Shown: positions 9,015 through 18,480, numbered from the stretch's first letter. The stretch is DNA of 64,000 nucleotides from Pacificimonas pallii (GCF_019204005.1 NZ_JAGSPA010000002.1:669806-733805); one strand, 5' to 3'. Notes: generated by a model from the letters alone, not told the origin. Numbers and translations: made by a program.

Positions 9015-9701
9015 ATGCTGACTGCGCTTATTTCATATCTCGACAGCGTGAAGGCGCGTGATCCTGCGGCACGTTCGCGCTGGGAGGTGCTGCTTTATCC
9101 GGGTGTCTGGGCACTTGGTATGCACCGGATCGCGAATTTCCTGTACCGCGGAGAGCTGTTTCTGTTCGCACGCGTCGTGAACCATCTGGCCCGCATGTTC
9201 ACCGCGATCGATATTCATCCGGGTGCCACGATCGGAAGGCACCTGTTCATCGATCATGGATTTACCGTCATCGGCGAAACCGCGGAAATCGGCGACGATG
9301 TGACGATCTATCAGTGTGTGACGCTGGGCGGGACGAACCCTGCAAACGGCATCCCCGGCAAGCGGCATCCCACGTTGCAGGACGGTTGCATCGTCGGTTC
9401 CGGCGCCCAGATTCTGGGGCCGATCGAGGTCGGCAAGCGGGCACGTATCGGCGCCAATGCCGTCGTGACGCGCGACGTCGCCGAAGGCGCGACAATGGTC
9501 GGCATTCCTGCCCGCGCCGTGCCGGTGGCCGCCGAGAATTACGCGCAGGACTTCCTTCCCTACGGGACGCCTTGCAGCGAGAAATTCGATCCCCAGACAA
9601 AGCAGATCGATTTCCTGCGCTGTGAATTGCAGGCCATGCAAAAGCGCCTGGACGCCCTGGACCAGGCCGCGGATGACGAACAGAAAGAACGCCGCGCCTA
9701 G
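9015..9701 (+). CDS. cysE: Serine O-acetyltransferase
   Basis: Acetylates L-serine with acetyl-CoA to give O-acetylserine, the substrate of CysK, which is encoded at 38.4 kb. 228 residues from the ATG at 9015, preferred over 9000 because GGAGG (9002-9006) is correctly spaced for it. The left-handed beta-helix hexapeptide repeats are clear (DIHPGATIGRHLFIDHGF, then VIGETAEIGDDVTIYQCVTL), with the catalytic H-D pair in that region. The short N-terminus puts it in the EpsC/plant-like class rather than the longer enterobacterial form. Its stop abuts the GTG of the next gene. Confidence 0.93.
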   Translation: MLTALISYLDSVKARDPAARSRWEVLLYPGVWALGMHRIANFLYRGELFLFARVVNHLARMFTAIDIHPGATIGRHLFIDHGFTVIGETAEIGDDVTIYQCVTLGGTNPANGIPGKRHPTLQDGCIVGSGAQILGPIEVGKRARIGANAVVTRDVAEGATMVGIPARAVPVAAENYAQDFLPYGTPCSEKFDPQTKQIDFLRCELQAMQKRLDALDQAADDEQKERRA

Positions 9702-10052
9702 GTGCCAGCGACGGTTACACCCTTATTCGACGCCTCTCAGGCGGCGACGCGGCAGGTCCCGTGGCTTCGACCGGAACTTGCGCGCCTGATGGACCTTTAT
9801 GGCCGCATGGTGGCGGCCGGCGAGTGGCGCGATTACCAGATCAGCATGGAAAGAAACGAAGCCCGCTTCGCCGCCTTTCGCCGCGCCGCTGATCGACCGG
9901 AAGTCACCGTGGTCAAGCGGCCGAGCCTGCTCCGCAAACAGGGGCAATATGCCCTGATCGGCGAGCATGGGCAGATCCTGAAACGCGGTAATGACCTGCA
10001 GGCGCTGCTGGTTCCGGTCGAGCGACGACTGGTCAAGCTGGTGCAGGCCTAA
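9702..10052 (+). CDS. DUF2794 family protein
   Basis: 116 residues starting at a GTG that follows the cysE stop with no spacer, so the two are almost certainly co-translated. The conserved core of the family is visible: LYGRMVAAGEWRDYQISMER, then KRPSLLRKQGQYALIGEHGQ and ILKRGNDL. No signal peptide or membrane segment. The function is unknown. The family is a small alphaproteobacterial one. Confidence 0.85.
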   Translation: MPATVTPLFDASQAATRQVPWLRPELARLMDLYGRMVAAGEWRDYQISMERNEARFAAFRRAADRPEVTVVKRPSLLRKQGQYALIGEHGQILKRGNDLQALLVPVERRLVKLVQA

Positions 10053-10096
10053 CGGCATGCGGCCTGCCGGACCGCCAGTTCCTTCTGGTTTCCGCC

Positions 10097-10999
10097 TCAG
10101 CTGATTTCACTTTGCCGCATCATCACAAGCTGACCCTGTTCAGCTCCCGACTGCGGTACGGTTTCGCCGGTACGGTCGACGATTTCGTCAAAGCGGGCGG
10201 CGATGGTTTCCGCCGAGCGCTCATCCGCCGTCAGCATGATGCCCTTCGTCAGCGTGACATGTGCCGCATGATAGCCGCCCGCGCCCGCGCCCAGTATCGT
10301 ATTGGTCGGTGCCTCCTCAGAGGCGAGGAAGACGACGGCGGGCGCGACCTTGTCAGGCGCATATAGTTTCAGCATCTCCTCGGGCATGATGTCCTCGGTC
10401 ATGCGCGTTCCGGCGACGGGGATGATGGCATTCACATGGATGTTATTTTTCGCGCCCTCCTGCGCGAGGCTTTTCATGAAACCGACCAGACCAAGCTTCG
10501 CAGCGCCGTAATTGGTCTGTCCGAAATTGCCATAGCAGCCGGTCGAAGACCCGGTCATGACGATACGCCCGTAATTCGCGTCACGCATATGCTGCCAAAC
10601 GGCTTTCGAACAATTGACGCTGCCCATCAAATGGACGTCCATGACGAATTCGAAATCGTCGAGCGTCATTTTTGCGAAGCTCTTGTCGCGCAGGACGCCC
10701 GCATTGTTGATGAGGATGTCGATACGGCCCCATTTTTCCATGACCTCCGCAACCATGGCGCTGACGGCATCCCGGTCGGTGACCGATGCGGAATTCGCAA
10801 TCGCTATCCCGCCCGCAGCCTGGATTTCATCAACGACCGTCTGCGCCGCACTGGCACTGCCGCCGGAGCCGTCGCGGGCACCGCCCAGATCATTGACACA
10901 CACCTTCACGCCGCGGCGGCCCAGCGCAAGCGCATATTCGCGGCCAAGCCCGCCGCCGGCACCCGTTACGATCGCGGTGCGGTTCGTGAAATCCATCAT
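10097..10999 (-). CDS. Short-chain dehydrogenase of the MFE-2 / (3R)-hydroxyacyl-CoA type
   Basis: 300-residue NAD-dependent SDR. The cofactor motif TGAGGGLGREYALALGRRG and the following VCVNDLGGARDGSGGSA insertion are typical of the N-terminal dehydrogenase domain of peroxisomal multifunctional enzyme 2 (HSD17B4) and its bacterial stand-alone relatives. The catalytic set is present: NNAG, a Ser in the GSSTGCYG segment, and NYGAAK for YxxxK. It probably oxidises 3-hydroxyacyl-CoA or a related substrate. It faces cysE-DUF2794 tail-to-tail and has no obvious partner next to it. Confidence 0.85.
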   Translation of the reverse strand: MMDFTNRTAIVTGAGGGLGREYALALGRRGVKVCVNDLGGARDGSGGSASAAQTVVDEIQAAGGIAIANSASVTDRDAVSAMVAEVMEKWGRIDILINNAGVLRDKSFAKMTLDDFEFVMDVHLMGSVNCSKAVWQHMRDANYGRIVMTGSSTGCYGNFGQTNYGAAKLGLVGFMKSLAQEGAKNNIHVNAIIPVAGTRMTEDIMPEEMLKLYAPDKVAPAVVFLASEEAPTNTILGAGAGGYHAAHVTLTKGIMLTADERSAETIAARFDEIVDRTGETVPQSGAEQGQLVMMRQSEIS

Positions 11000-11121
11000 G
11001 AGTCTCCAAAAGAAATGGGGCGCGGCCGGTCATCTACACGGCGCGCGGCGATACCTGCCTAGAATAGGCCTGCCCACGCATCAGCGGCTACCCTGTGCTT
11101 TTGCCAGTCCGGCGGACGGGC

Positions 11122-11820
11122 TCAGTCGACCTTGCCAGCCTCGTCGAGCGCATATCCCGCCGAGCGCACGGTTCGGATCAGATCGGGCTTGCCGCCTTCG
11201 TTGATCGCTTTGCGCAGGCGGCGGATATGGACATCGACAGTGCGCTGCTCGACATAGACATCCCTGCCCCAGACATTGTCCAGCAATTGTTCGCGGCTGA
11301 AGACGCGGCCCGGGTGCTCGAGAAAATGCCGCAGGAGACGGAATTCGGTCGGTCCCAGCGGCACACGGTCGCCCCCGCGCAGCACCTTATGCGCGCCCAG
11401 ATCCATTTCGATGTCCGCATAAGCGAGCGTGGAATTGGCAATGGCGGGACGCAGGCGGCGCAGCACAGCGTGCACGCGCGCGATGAGCTCCCGCGGGCTG
11501 AACGGCTTTGTGATATAATCGTCCGCGCCGGTGTCGAGCCCGCGAATGCGGTCCGCTTCGTCCGTGCGCGCGGTCAGCATGATCACGGGCAGATTCGCCG
11601 TCTGCGGATCGCGGCGCAGGCGGCGGCAGACTTCGATCCCACTGAGATTCGCGATCATCCAGTCCAGGATAATGATGTCCGGGTCCTGCTCGAGCGCGAG
11701 CATCAACGCCTCCTCACCATCCTCCGTCTGGATGGTATCGAAACCCTCCTTCTGGAAATTATAGGTGAGAAGCTCAACGAGATTGGCGTCATCCTCGACG
11801 ATCAGCACTTTCGGGTTCAT
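11122..11820 (-). CDS. phoB: Phosphate regulon response regulator PhoB
   Basis: 232 residues. The receiver domain (MNPKVLIVEDDANLVELLTY) has phospho-acceptor D53 in IIILDWMI. An OmpR-type winged-helix DNA-binding domain follows (LGPTEFRLLRHFLEHPGRVF, then NVWGRDVYVEQRTVDVHIRR). It is the last gene of the phoR-pstCAB-phoU-phoB block, 16 bp after phoU. When phosphorylated by PhoR at low phosphate it would activate this operon and other Pho genes. Confidence 0.96.
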   Translation of the reverse strand: MNPKVLIVEDDANLVELLTYNFQKEGFDTIQTEDGEEALMLALEQDPDIIILDWMIANLSGIEVCRRLRRDPQTANLPVIMLTARTDEADRIRGLDTGADDYITKPFSPRELIARVHAVLRRLRPAIANSTLAYADIEMDLGAHKVLRGGDRVPLGPTEFRLLRHFLEHPGRVFSREQLLDNVWGRDVYVEQRTVDVHIRRLRKAINEGGKPDLIRTVRSAGYALDEAGKVD

Positions 11821-11836
11821 GGTGCCTTCTTCCTAT

Positions 11837-12547
11837 CTATAGCGGGAGCGTGAGGCCGGTCGCGTCGCCGCCCTTGGCCCGCGCTTCCAGATATTCGCCC
11901 GTCGCGCTATAGTGAACCATCTCGGCGATATTTGTCGCGTGATCGCCGATCCGCTCAAGATTTTTGATGATGAAGATGTAGTGCGTCGCGGGCGCGGTCA
12001 GCTCGCTATCCTCCGCGATTTCCCCAAGCAGGGTCTGGAACAGGCTTTCGTAGAAATCGTCGATCGCTTCGTCCTGGTCATTGACGGCGCGGGCCAGATA
12101 GGGATCACGGTCAAGAAATGCCCGCATGGCGTCATCGACCTGTTCCGAAACCATCTGGCCCATGCGCTCGACCCCGGAACCCGCACCGCGATATTTGGAA
12201 TCCGATATCGAGGCGACGCGTTTGGATATGTTCTTGCCATAGTCGCCGATGCGCTCGATCAGCGCGCCGATCTTGAGAGCGGCAATCACCTCGCGCAGGT
12301 CCTGCGCCATGGGTGCGCGGCGGGCGATGATGGAGATGGCGAATGCCTCCACCTCCATTTCAAGGTCATCGATCCTGCGATCATCCGCAATGACGCGTTC
12401 CGCAAGCTCCATGTCGAAACTGAGAAGGGACTGAATGCTGCGGTCGAGCCCGGAACGGGCAAGGCCGCCCATTTCGCCGATGATGGAGCGAAGCGCGCGA
12501 AGGTCGTCGTCGAACGATTTGACGATATGTGCGTTGGGAGGTGCCAT
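11837..12547 (-). CDS. phoU: Phosphate transport regulator PhoU
   Basis: 236 residues from the ATG at 12547 (MAPPNAHIVKSFDDDLRALR); the much longer upstream extension of this frame runs through pstB and was discarded. The two three-helix-bundle repeats carry the family metal-binding E/D-x-x-x-D patterns (EVEAFAISIIARRAPMAQDL, DLREVIAALKIGALIERIGD; second copy NLERIGDHATNIAEMVHY). PhoU links Pst transporter activity to PhoR to keep the Pho regulon off at high phosphate. It lies 22 bp after pstB. Confidence 0.95.
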   Translation of the reverse strand: MAPPNAHIVKSFDDDLRALRSIIGEMGGLARSGLDRSIQSLLSFDMELAERVIADDRRIDDLEMEVEAFAISIIARRAPMAQDLREVIAALKIGALIERIGDYGKNISKRVASISDSKYRGAGSGVERMGQMVSEQVDDAMRAFLDRDPYLARAVNDQDEAIDDFYESLFQTLLGEIAEDSELTAPATHYIFIIKNLERIGDHATNIAEMVHYSATGEYLEARAKGGDATGLTLPL

Positions 12548-12569
12548 TTTTCTGCTCTTCTCTAACCGA

Positions 12570-13370
<801 letters not shown>

Positions 13371-14657
13371 TTACCAGCGCCTCTCAAACTTGTTTCTCAG
13401 GTAGATGGCTACGGCGTTCATGCTTAGTAGCACTGTAAGAAGCACCATGATAGCGGCGCTCGTCTTTTCGACGAACCCGCGGCCGACCTCGTCGGACCAC
13501 AGGAAAATCTGTACGGGCAGAACCGTCGCGGGCTCGGTCACCCCTTCCGGCACATCGGAAACAAAGGCACGCATGCCGATGAGCAGCAGCGGCGCGGTCT
13601 CCCCAAGCGCGCGGCTGAGACCGATGATGGTGCCGGTAAGAATGCCCGGCAGTGCCACGGGTATCAGATGATGTAGGATCACCTGCAAGCGGGAGGCACC
13701 GATACCCAGCGCGGCATCGCGGATCGACGGCGGCACGGATTTCAGTGCCACGCGCGAGGAAATGACGATCACCGGCAACGTCATCAGCGCGAGCGTCAGA
13801 CCGCCGACCACAGGCGCGGAACGCTGCATGCCGAAAGTATTCAGAAACACGGCAAGACCGAGCAGGCCAAAAATGATCGACGGTACCGCGGCGAGATTGT
13901 TGATCGACACTTCGATAATATCGGTCAGCTTGTTTTTCGGTGCATATTCCTCGAGATAGACGGCTGTCATGACACCAAGCGGAAAGCTGATTCCAAGCGT
14001 GATGGCCATGGTCAGAATGGAGCCGATCAGCGCGCCCCAAATGCCCGCCAGTTCGGAATTGGTGCTGTCGGCCTGCGTCAGGAAACCGCTATTGAACGCC
14101 AGCCGGATGCGCCCCTCTTCACGAAGGGTGCGGTAGGCAGCGACCGTGGCAGTGGACACGCCGCGCCGGTCCGGGGCGAGGTCGAAGTCAACCTGTCCCT
14201 TGGCCAGAATATCCATGTTCGGTGCACCAACGACCCAGACACGCTGTGTGGTCCCGATCAGGGATGGATCCTCGACCACCTGATCGCGCACCGCAAGCCA
14301 CGCGCCCTCGCTAACGAGGCTGCTGTCGCCAAGTTGCGCCTGCGCCGCAGATGCGAGCAGCGGCCGAAAATCCGCACGGCTGACGGCGGTTGCGGCCGCC
14401 TCTTCCGACGAATCGGACGCCTGAATGCCGAGAATCGCCGGGTCGTAGTTCAGGTCCAGCGCCAGTTCCGCGCGGCGGAAACCGCCAATGCCGTTCGACG
14501 TGATGGTGAAGAGGAGGAACGCCAGAAAGCTGGCCGCGATGATGACAGCGCCAAGGCCGACCCGGCGGAACCGCCGCTCGCGCACGTAACGCCGACGCAC
14601 GCGGGCTTGCATCTCCTTGCTCTGCCAGTCGAGTTTCCTAGTGCCAGACTGGCTCAT
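13371..14657 (-). CDS. pstA: Phosphate ABC transporter permease PstA, long N-terminal form
   Basis: 428-residue inner-membrane permease. The C-terminal half is the binding-protein-dependent permease domain (AGIWGALIGSILTMAITLGI, then GVMTAVYLEEYAPKN and FNNLAAVPSIIFG-like text). The N-terminal about 200 residues form the periplasmic extension annotated as DUF3333, common in alphaproteobacterial PstA, after an initial membrane segment (VGLGAVIIAASFLAFLLFTI). It overlaps pstC by 4 bp and abuts pstB. Confidence 0.94.
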   Translation of the reverse strand: MSQSGTRKLDWQSKEMQARVRRRYVRERRFRRVGLGAVIIAASFLAFLLFTITSNGIGGFRRAELALDLNYDPAILGIQASDSSEEAAATAVSRADFRPLLASAAQAQLGDSSLVSEGAWLAVRDQVVEDPSLIGTTQRVWVVGAPNMDILAKGQVDFDLAPDRRGVSTATVAAYRTLREEGRIRLAFNSGFLTQADSTNSELAGIWGALIGSILTMAITLGISFPLGVMTAVYLEEYAPKNKLTDIIEVSINNLAAVPSIIFGLLGLAVFLNTFGMQRSAPVVGGLTLALMTLPVIVISSRVALKSVPPSIRDAALGIGASRLQVILHHLIPVALPGILTGTIIGLSRALGETAPLLLIGMRAFVSDVPEGVTEPATVLPVQIFLWSDEVGRGFVEKTSAAIMVLLTVLLSMNAVAIYLRNKFERRW

Positions 14658-16039
14658 TCGTAAGCCTCCCGGTAGCGCTTCACGACCGTCAGGGCGTAAA
14701 TGTTCAGCATCAGCGTCACAATGAACAGCACGAGGCCAAGCGCAAAAGCGCTGAGCGTCTTCGCGCTGTCGAATTCCTGGTCACCGGTGAGAAGCTGGAC
14801 GATCTGCGCCGTCACGGTGGTCACCGATTCCAGCGGATTCGCCGTCAGGTTCGCCGCCTGCCCCGCCGCCATGACCACGATCATGGTTTCACCGATCGCG
14901 CGGCTTATCGCGAGCAATACGCCGCCGACAATACCGGGAAGTGCGGCGGGGACCAGTACGCGCTTGATGGTTTCCGACGATGTCGCGCCCAAAGCGAAAC
15001 TGCCATCGCGCATCGCGCCCGGCACCGACGACAGGGCATCGTCGGCCATGGATGAAATAAAGGGGATGATCATGATCCCCATCACGCTGCCGGCGGCGAG
15101 CGCGCTTTCCGACGACGCACTTTCAATGCCGACGGAAATTGCGAGATCGCGCACCGCCGGTGCGACGGTCAGGGCCGCGAAATAGCCATAGACGACGGTC
15201 GGCACGCCGGCGAGAATCTCAAGAAGCGGTTTCAGGATCTTGCGTGTCGATGAACGGGCATATTGCGTCAGATAGATGGCCGCCATCAGACCGAGCGGTA
15301 TGGCGACCAGCATCGCGATGATCGCCCCGATGAAGATCGTCCCCCAGAACAGCGGCACGGCACCGAAGGCACCGCTTGAGCCGACCTGATCGGCGCGGAT
15401 TGCCGTTTGCGGACTCCACTGCGTGCCGAAAATGAACTCGAGCGGATTGACCCGACTGAAGAATTCGAGGCTTTCGTAAAGAAGCGACAATACGATGCCC
15501 AGCGTGGTCAAGATCGCGATAAGCGATGCCAGGGCCAACACGACGGTGGCGAACATTTCGACCTGCGTTCGCGCCCGCACATCAGGTGCCGTCCTGAGCC
15601 AGGCGTAACCGCCGCCGATCAGGGCGAGCAGCACCGCGAGGCCGCCGATCAGCAGCGTCCAGCTTTGCTGCGTTGACCGGTAAATGGGAACGGCTTCGTT
15701 CGCGGCGGGGCGGAATGCGGCCGGAAGCTCACCCGATACCACGCCGCGCACTTCGTTGAGGAACGCCTGCTTATCGAGGCCGGGGGCGGGACGACTTGCC
15801 TCTGGAAGCTGCGAAAGCGTCTGTTCCGCGACAACGCCGTCGCCGACAATACCCCAGGCGAGAATCAGCAGGCCCGCGGGGACGAGTGCCGTCAGGCCGG
15901 CGCGCAGGCCGTGATAGCTGGGGCGGGAGTGAACATGGTGGTGACTGTCCACCTTGAACGCCCGCGCCCGCGCACGCGCGGCGACGTAAGAGAGCGTTGC
16001 CAACGCCAAAAGTACAAGCGCGAACGCGCCAAGCGACAT
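14654..16039 (-). CDS. pstC: Phosphate ABC transporter permease PstC
   Basis: 461-residue inner-membrane permease with an alphaproteobacterial N-terminal extension (two membrane segments and a periplasmic stretch, SLGAFALVLLALATLSYVAA). The permease core carries the EAA-type loop (ILAGVPTVVYGYFAALTVAP; ALGATSSETIKRVLVPAALP). The pstC, pstA and pstB genes follow phoR. No periplasmic phosphate-binding gene (pstS) is adjacent or elsewhere in the window. The 158-bp gap to phoR is long enough for its own promoter, but I could not define a PHO box there. Confidence 0.94.
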   Translation of the reverse strand: MSLGAFALVLLALATLSYVAARARARAFKVDSHHHVHSRPSYHGLRAGLTALVPAGLLILAWGIVGDGVVAEQTLSQLPEASRPAPGLDKQAFLNEVRGVVSGELPAAFRPAANEAVPIYRSTQQSWTLLIGGLAVLLALIGGGYAWLRTAPDVRARTQVEMFATVVLALASLIAILTTLGIVLSLLYESLEFFSRVNPLEFIFGTQWSPQTAIRADQVGSSGAFGAVPLFWGTIFIGAIIAMLVAIPLGLMAAIYLTQYARSSTRKILKPLLEILAGVPTVVYGYFAALTVAPAVRDLAISVGIESASSESALAAGSVMGIMIIPFISSMADDALSSVPGAMRDGSFALGATSSETIKRVLVPAALPGIVGGVLLAISRAIGETMIVVMAAGQAANLTANPLESVTTVTAQIVQLLTGDQEFDSAKTLSAFALGLVLFIVTLMLNIYALTVVKRYREAYE

Positions 16040-16197
16040 TTTCGTACTCCCGAATCGCCGCCACGGACGCGCTGAATGGATATACCCGACCGGCTTCGCC
16101 GATTACGCAGTCGTTTCTTTCCGATCCGACGGGTCGCCCTTGCCACAGGCATTTGTCACTTTTGTTACGGCAGAAGGCATAGCGCACGGGCATCGCC

Positions 16198-17391
16198 TCA
16201 ATCGGAAGATTCCGGCAGGGAGAAACTGACCGTCGTGCCGACGCCCTGCGTTGACCTAATGTCAAGGCGGCCGCGATGACGTTCCACCATGTGTTTGACG
16301 ATCGCCAGGCCAAGCCCGGTCCCGCCGAGTTTTCGCGACCGCCCGGCATCGACCCGGTAGAAACGCTCGGTAAGACGCGGAAGGTGTTCGGGCGCGATGC
16401 CGTCGCTACTGTCCGTGACCCGCACGGCAACGCCGCCCGGCATGCGCGCCGCCGTAATCGTCACGGGTGTCCCGGCGTGCCCGTATTTCAGGGAATTGCT
16501 GACCAGATTATTGAAAATCTGCAGCAATTGATCACGATCCCCGATGACATTGGGAATATCGTCCTCAACCTCTATGATCAGGCTGCGGTCCCAATCGCTG
16601 AATTTGACGGCCATCGTTTCCGCAAATTCGCGAATCAGAGGTGCGAGGCGGACTGACTGGCGCGGGCGGAGATTCTTGTCGAGCTCCACACGCGACAGGG
16701 AAAGCAGGTCGTCGATCAGCCGCGTCATGCGCGCCGCTTCCTCGGCCATCAGCCCCAGAAAGCGCGTGCTCGCCTCCATATCATCCGCGGCAGGCCCCTG
16801 TAAGGTCTCGATGAACCCCGCAAGCGTCGCGAGCGGGGTGCGCAGCTCGTGACTGGAATTCGCGACGAAGTCCGCACGCATGCGCTCTGCGGCGCGGGCG
16901 GACGAGACGTCGGCAAAGGTGACGATAAAGCCGCCATTCTCGGTCGGCGCGGCGCGCAGGCGGTGCACAGCGGTCTGCAGGCCGATTCCCTCAACCTCCG
17001 CCGTGACTTCGCGCTGTTCCCGAATGGCCCGCTTCACAGCATCGAGCGCGGCCGGATATCTGAGGGCCAGTGCGACGTCCTCACCCACACTGTCGCCAAA
17101 TAGTTTCACCGCATCGGCATTGACCGCAAGGACCGCGCCCTGCCGATCCAGAATCATGGCGGCCATTTCAAGATCGGCAAGGCGAAGCACGTCAAAATTC
17201 TGGGGCGATGGCGGGACGTCCGTCGCCCTGCGATTATGTTCAGACGCGGACTTCGACGGGAACCCCACGGAGAGCGCGATGGCTATAGTGCCTGCGACCA
17301 GCGCGACGGACCAGGAGCCTGTGCCAATACCATAGCCGGCGGTCAGCAGCAGGGTCGAAACGAGCAAGAAGCGAATGACATGATTGTTCAT
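16198..17391 (-). CDS. phoR: Phosphate regulon sensor histidine kinase PhoR
   Basis: About 397 residues. The start at 17391 (MNNHVIRFLLVSTLLL) is chosen because it puts the first membrane helix at the N-terminus; a start 7 codons upstream at 17412 is possible, and neither has a strong ribosome binding site. Two N-terminal membrane helices are followed by a PAS domain (LADLEMAAMILDRQGAVLAV), a HisKA dimerisation domain with the phospho-His in FVANSSHELRTPLATL, and an ATPase domain (NNLVSNSLKYG; GGTGLGLAIVKHMVERH). It is the partner of PhoB at the other end of the operon. Confidence 0.93.
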   Translation of the reverse strand: MNNHVIRFLLVSTLLLTAGYGIGTGSWSVALVAGTIAIALSVGFPSKSASEHNRRATDVPPSPQNFDVLRLADLEMAAMILDRQGAVLAVNADAVKLFGDSVGEDVALALRYPAALDAVKRAIREQREVTAEVEGIGLQTAVHRLRAAPTENGGFIVTFADVSSARAAERMRADFVANSSHELRTPLATLAGFIETLQGPAADDMEASTRFLGLMAEEAARMTRLIDDLLSLSRVELDKNLRPRQSVRLAPLIREFAETMAVKFSDWDRSLIIEVEDDIPNVIGDRDQLLQIFNNLVSNSLKYGHAGTPVTITAARMPGGVAVRVTDSSDGIAPEHLPRLTERFYRVDAGRSRKLGGTGLGLAIVKHMVERHRGRLDIRSTQGVGTTVSFSLPESSD

Positions 17392-17490
17392 GACGTCAGA
17401 ATATCCCCGCATCCATTCGGACGGCGCACCCGCAAGAGAATACCGCCTGTCCGTCCGTTGCCACCATGTCCTGACAAGCGACTTGGAATG

Positions 17491-17507
17491 TGTCGGGATA
17501 TTTTACA
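17491..17507 (+). promoter_or_regulatory. 17-bp activator-site candidate upstream of the HPr-rel-A cassette
   Basis: TGTCGGGATATTTTACA. The same word, with one mismatch, recurs at 61722-61738 (minus strand), and with five mismatches to this copy at 61463-61479 (minus strand), both upstream of a PEP-CTERM gene. Here it lies 53 bp upstream of a sigma-54 promoter and in the same orientation as at the other locus. The TGT and ACA ends form a partial dyad. The likeliest reading is a binding site for a sigma-54 enhancer-binding protein; the PrsR type is an inference. Confidence 0.6.
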
Positions 17508-17560
17508 ACTCCAGAACGGTGACAATATGGTTAATCTTGCTTTCCAGTCAGTTAGGATGT

Positions 17561-17575
17561 TGGTACGAATATTGC
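17561..17575 (+). promoter_or_regulatory. Sigma-54 (-24/-12) promoter of the HPr-rel-A cassette
   Basis: TGGTACGAATATTGC fits the consensus TGGCACR-N4-TTGC: GG at -24, GC at -12, exact spacing and one substitution (T for C) in the -24 block. It is followed by a TTT tract (TTGCTTT). The predicted transcript begins at about 17587 and has a leader of about 80 nt before the ATG at 17669. It requires RpoN and an ATP-driven activator. Confidence 0.7.
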
Positions 17576-17604
17576 TTTCGATTTGTTATGATTGTTTCGA
17601 TAAG

Positions 17605-17626
17605 GCTTTTCCCTTAAGGGGAAGGC
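17605..17626 (+). promoter_or_regulatory. Leader hairpin upstream of the Tat-signal gene
   Basis: GCTTTTCCC and GGGGAAGGC form a 9-bp stem (two G-U pairs) around a TTAA tetraloop, within the predicted 5' leader and 42 nt before the start codon. There is no T-run, so it is not a terminator. It may stabilise the mRNA or affect translation. Confidence 0.35.
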
Positions 17627-17668
17627 GAAATCGGACATATTGATAGACCAGAATACAGGTGAGATAGC

Positions 17669-18187
17669 ATGGCTAACGAGACCGAAACGCCCGAAGGTAC
17701 GAGTATCGATGCGGAAGAGAACGCACGGGTGGCGTCGCGCCGCCGCGTCCTGAAGCTTGGCGCAATCGCAGTTCCCGCGGTCGCTACGCTCAGCCCGTCG
17801 ATGGCGATGGCCAATAATGGCGGCGGCGCTGCCGTCTCGATGATGGCATGCCAGGTGCGCATCCCGAGCAGGATCGACGCCGATGGCGATGTGGTGCCGG
17901 ATAACGCCCACGTGTTCCGACAGGGCGGCCATTGGGTGTATAAGAAAGACCCCAACAGCAAACAAAAGACCCGCGTTTTCAGGGTTGGCTCGAACTTTTC
18001 GTATAGCGGCCAGCAGATCAAGGATGCGACCGCCGGCGGCGTGATCAATCCCCCCGCCGGTGTCGGCAGGCATAAATTCGAGGCCCATGTGCGCTACATG
18101 CAGCACGTTCGGAGCGGAAATGTACCTGGCGCGGGCCTGAGCTGCCTCGTCTCGCTGACGAACAGCCTAAACGTCGCTAATATCTAA
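17669..18187 (+). CDS. Tat-signal exported protein of the HPr-rel-A locus, function unknown
   Basis: 172 residues. A twin-arginine signal is visible: SRRRVLKLG (residues 23-31) fits S-R-R-x-[FV]-L-K, followed by a hydrophobic segment (AIAVPAVATL) and a likely cleavage after SMAMA. The mature part of about 120 residues has no recognised domain. It is rich in Gly, Asn and basic residues and contains two Cys (in MMACQVRIP and near the C-terminus in LSCLVSL). It is the first gene behind the sigma-54 promoter and lies 5 bp from the PqqD-like gene, so it is probably the exported product or the substrate served by the cassette. No PEP-CTERM anchor is present. Confidence 0.7.
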   Translation: MANETETPEGTSIDAEENARVASRRRVLKLGAIAVPAVATLSPSMAMANNGGGAAVSMMACQVRIPSRIDADGDVVPDNAHVFRQGGHWVYKKDPNSKQKTRVFRVGSNFSYSGQQIKDATAGGVINPPAGVGRHKFEAHVRYMQHVRSGNVPGAGLSCLVSLTNSLNVANI

Positions 18188-18192
18188 TTCAC

Positions 18193-18480
18193 ATGTCCGG
18201 CGCGCGCTACATTCCGGCGCGCGCTGACCTGCGCGTTGAACCTTTGGAAGACCTGACGCTGGTCTTTCATCGTCTTTCGGGTGAAACGCATATATTATCT
18301 CCCGAGATGGAGATGATGTTTTCTCATTTACCAGATGCCGGAATTCATCCGGCTGGTCTCCTCCGCACGCTCGAAACGGAATATGGCGCTGTCGAGGCGG
18401 AGGATGGCGACGCGCTTGCCGTCATTTCGCAAAGACTGGAAGAACTTGCCGCCCTTGGCCTGGTGATCCGGGCGGCATGA
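18193..18480 (+). CDS. HPr-rel-A system PqqD-family peptide chaperone
   Basis: 95 residues. This is the small winged-helix PqqD fold that binds precursor peptides in RiPP pathways (LEDLTLVFHRLSGETHILSP, then LSPEMEMMFSHLPDAG and LEELAALGLVIRA). The order PqqD-like, HprK-like, nucleotidyltransferase is the signature of the named but uncharacterised HPr-rel-A system. It overlaps the kinase gene by 4 bp (ATGA). Known PqqD proteins present a leader peptide to an enzyme; if that holds here, the upstream Tat protein is the obvious candidate client. Confidence 0.82.
   Translation: MSGARYIPARADLRVEPLEDLTLVFHRLSGETHILSPEMEMMFSHLPDAGIHPAGLLRTLETEYGAVEAEDGDALAVISQRLEELAALGLVIRAA

Noticed and set aside
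16040..16197. PHO box between phoR and pstC
   Set aside because: A GTAAC/GTGAC pair is present on the minus strand, but the spacing does not fit the 11-bp repeat period of PhoB sites.
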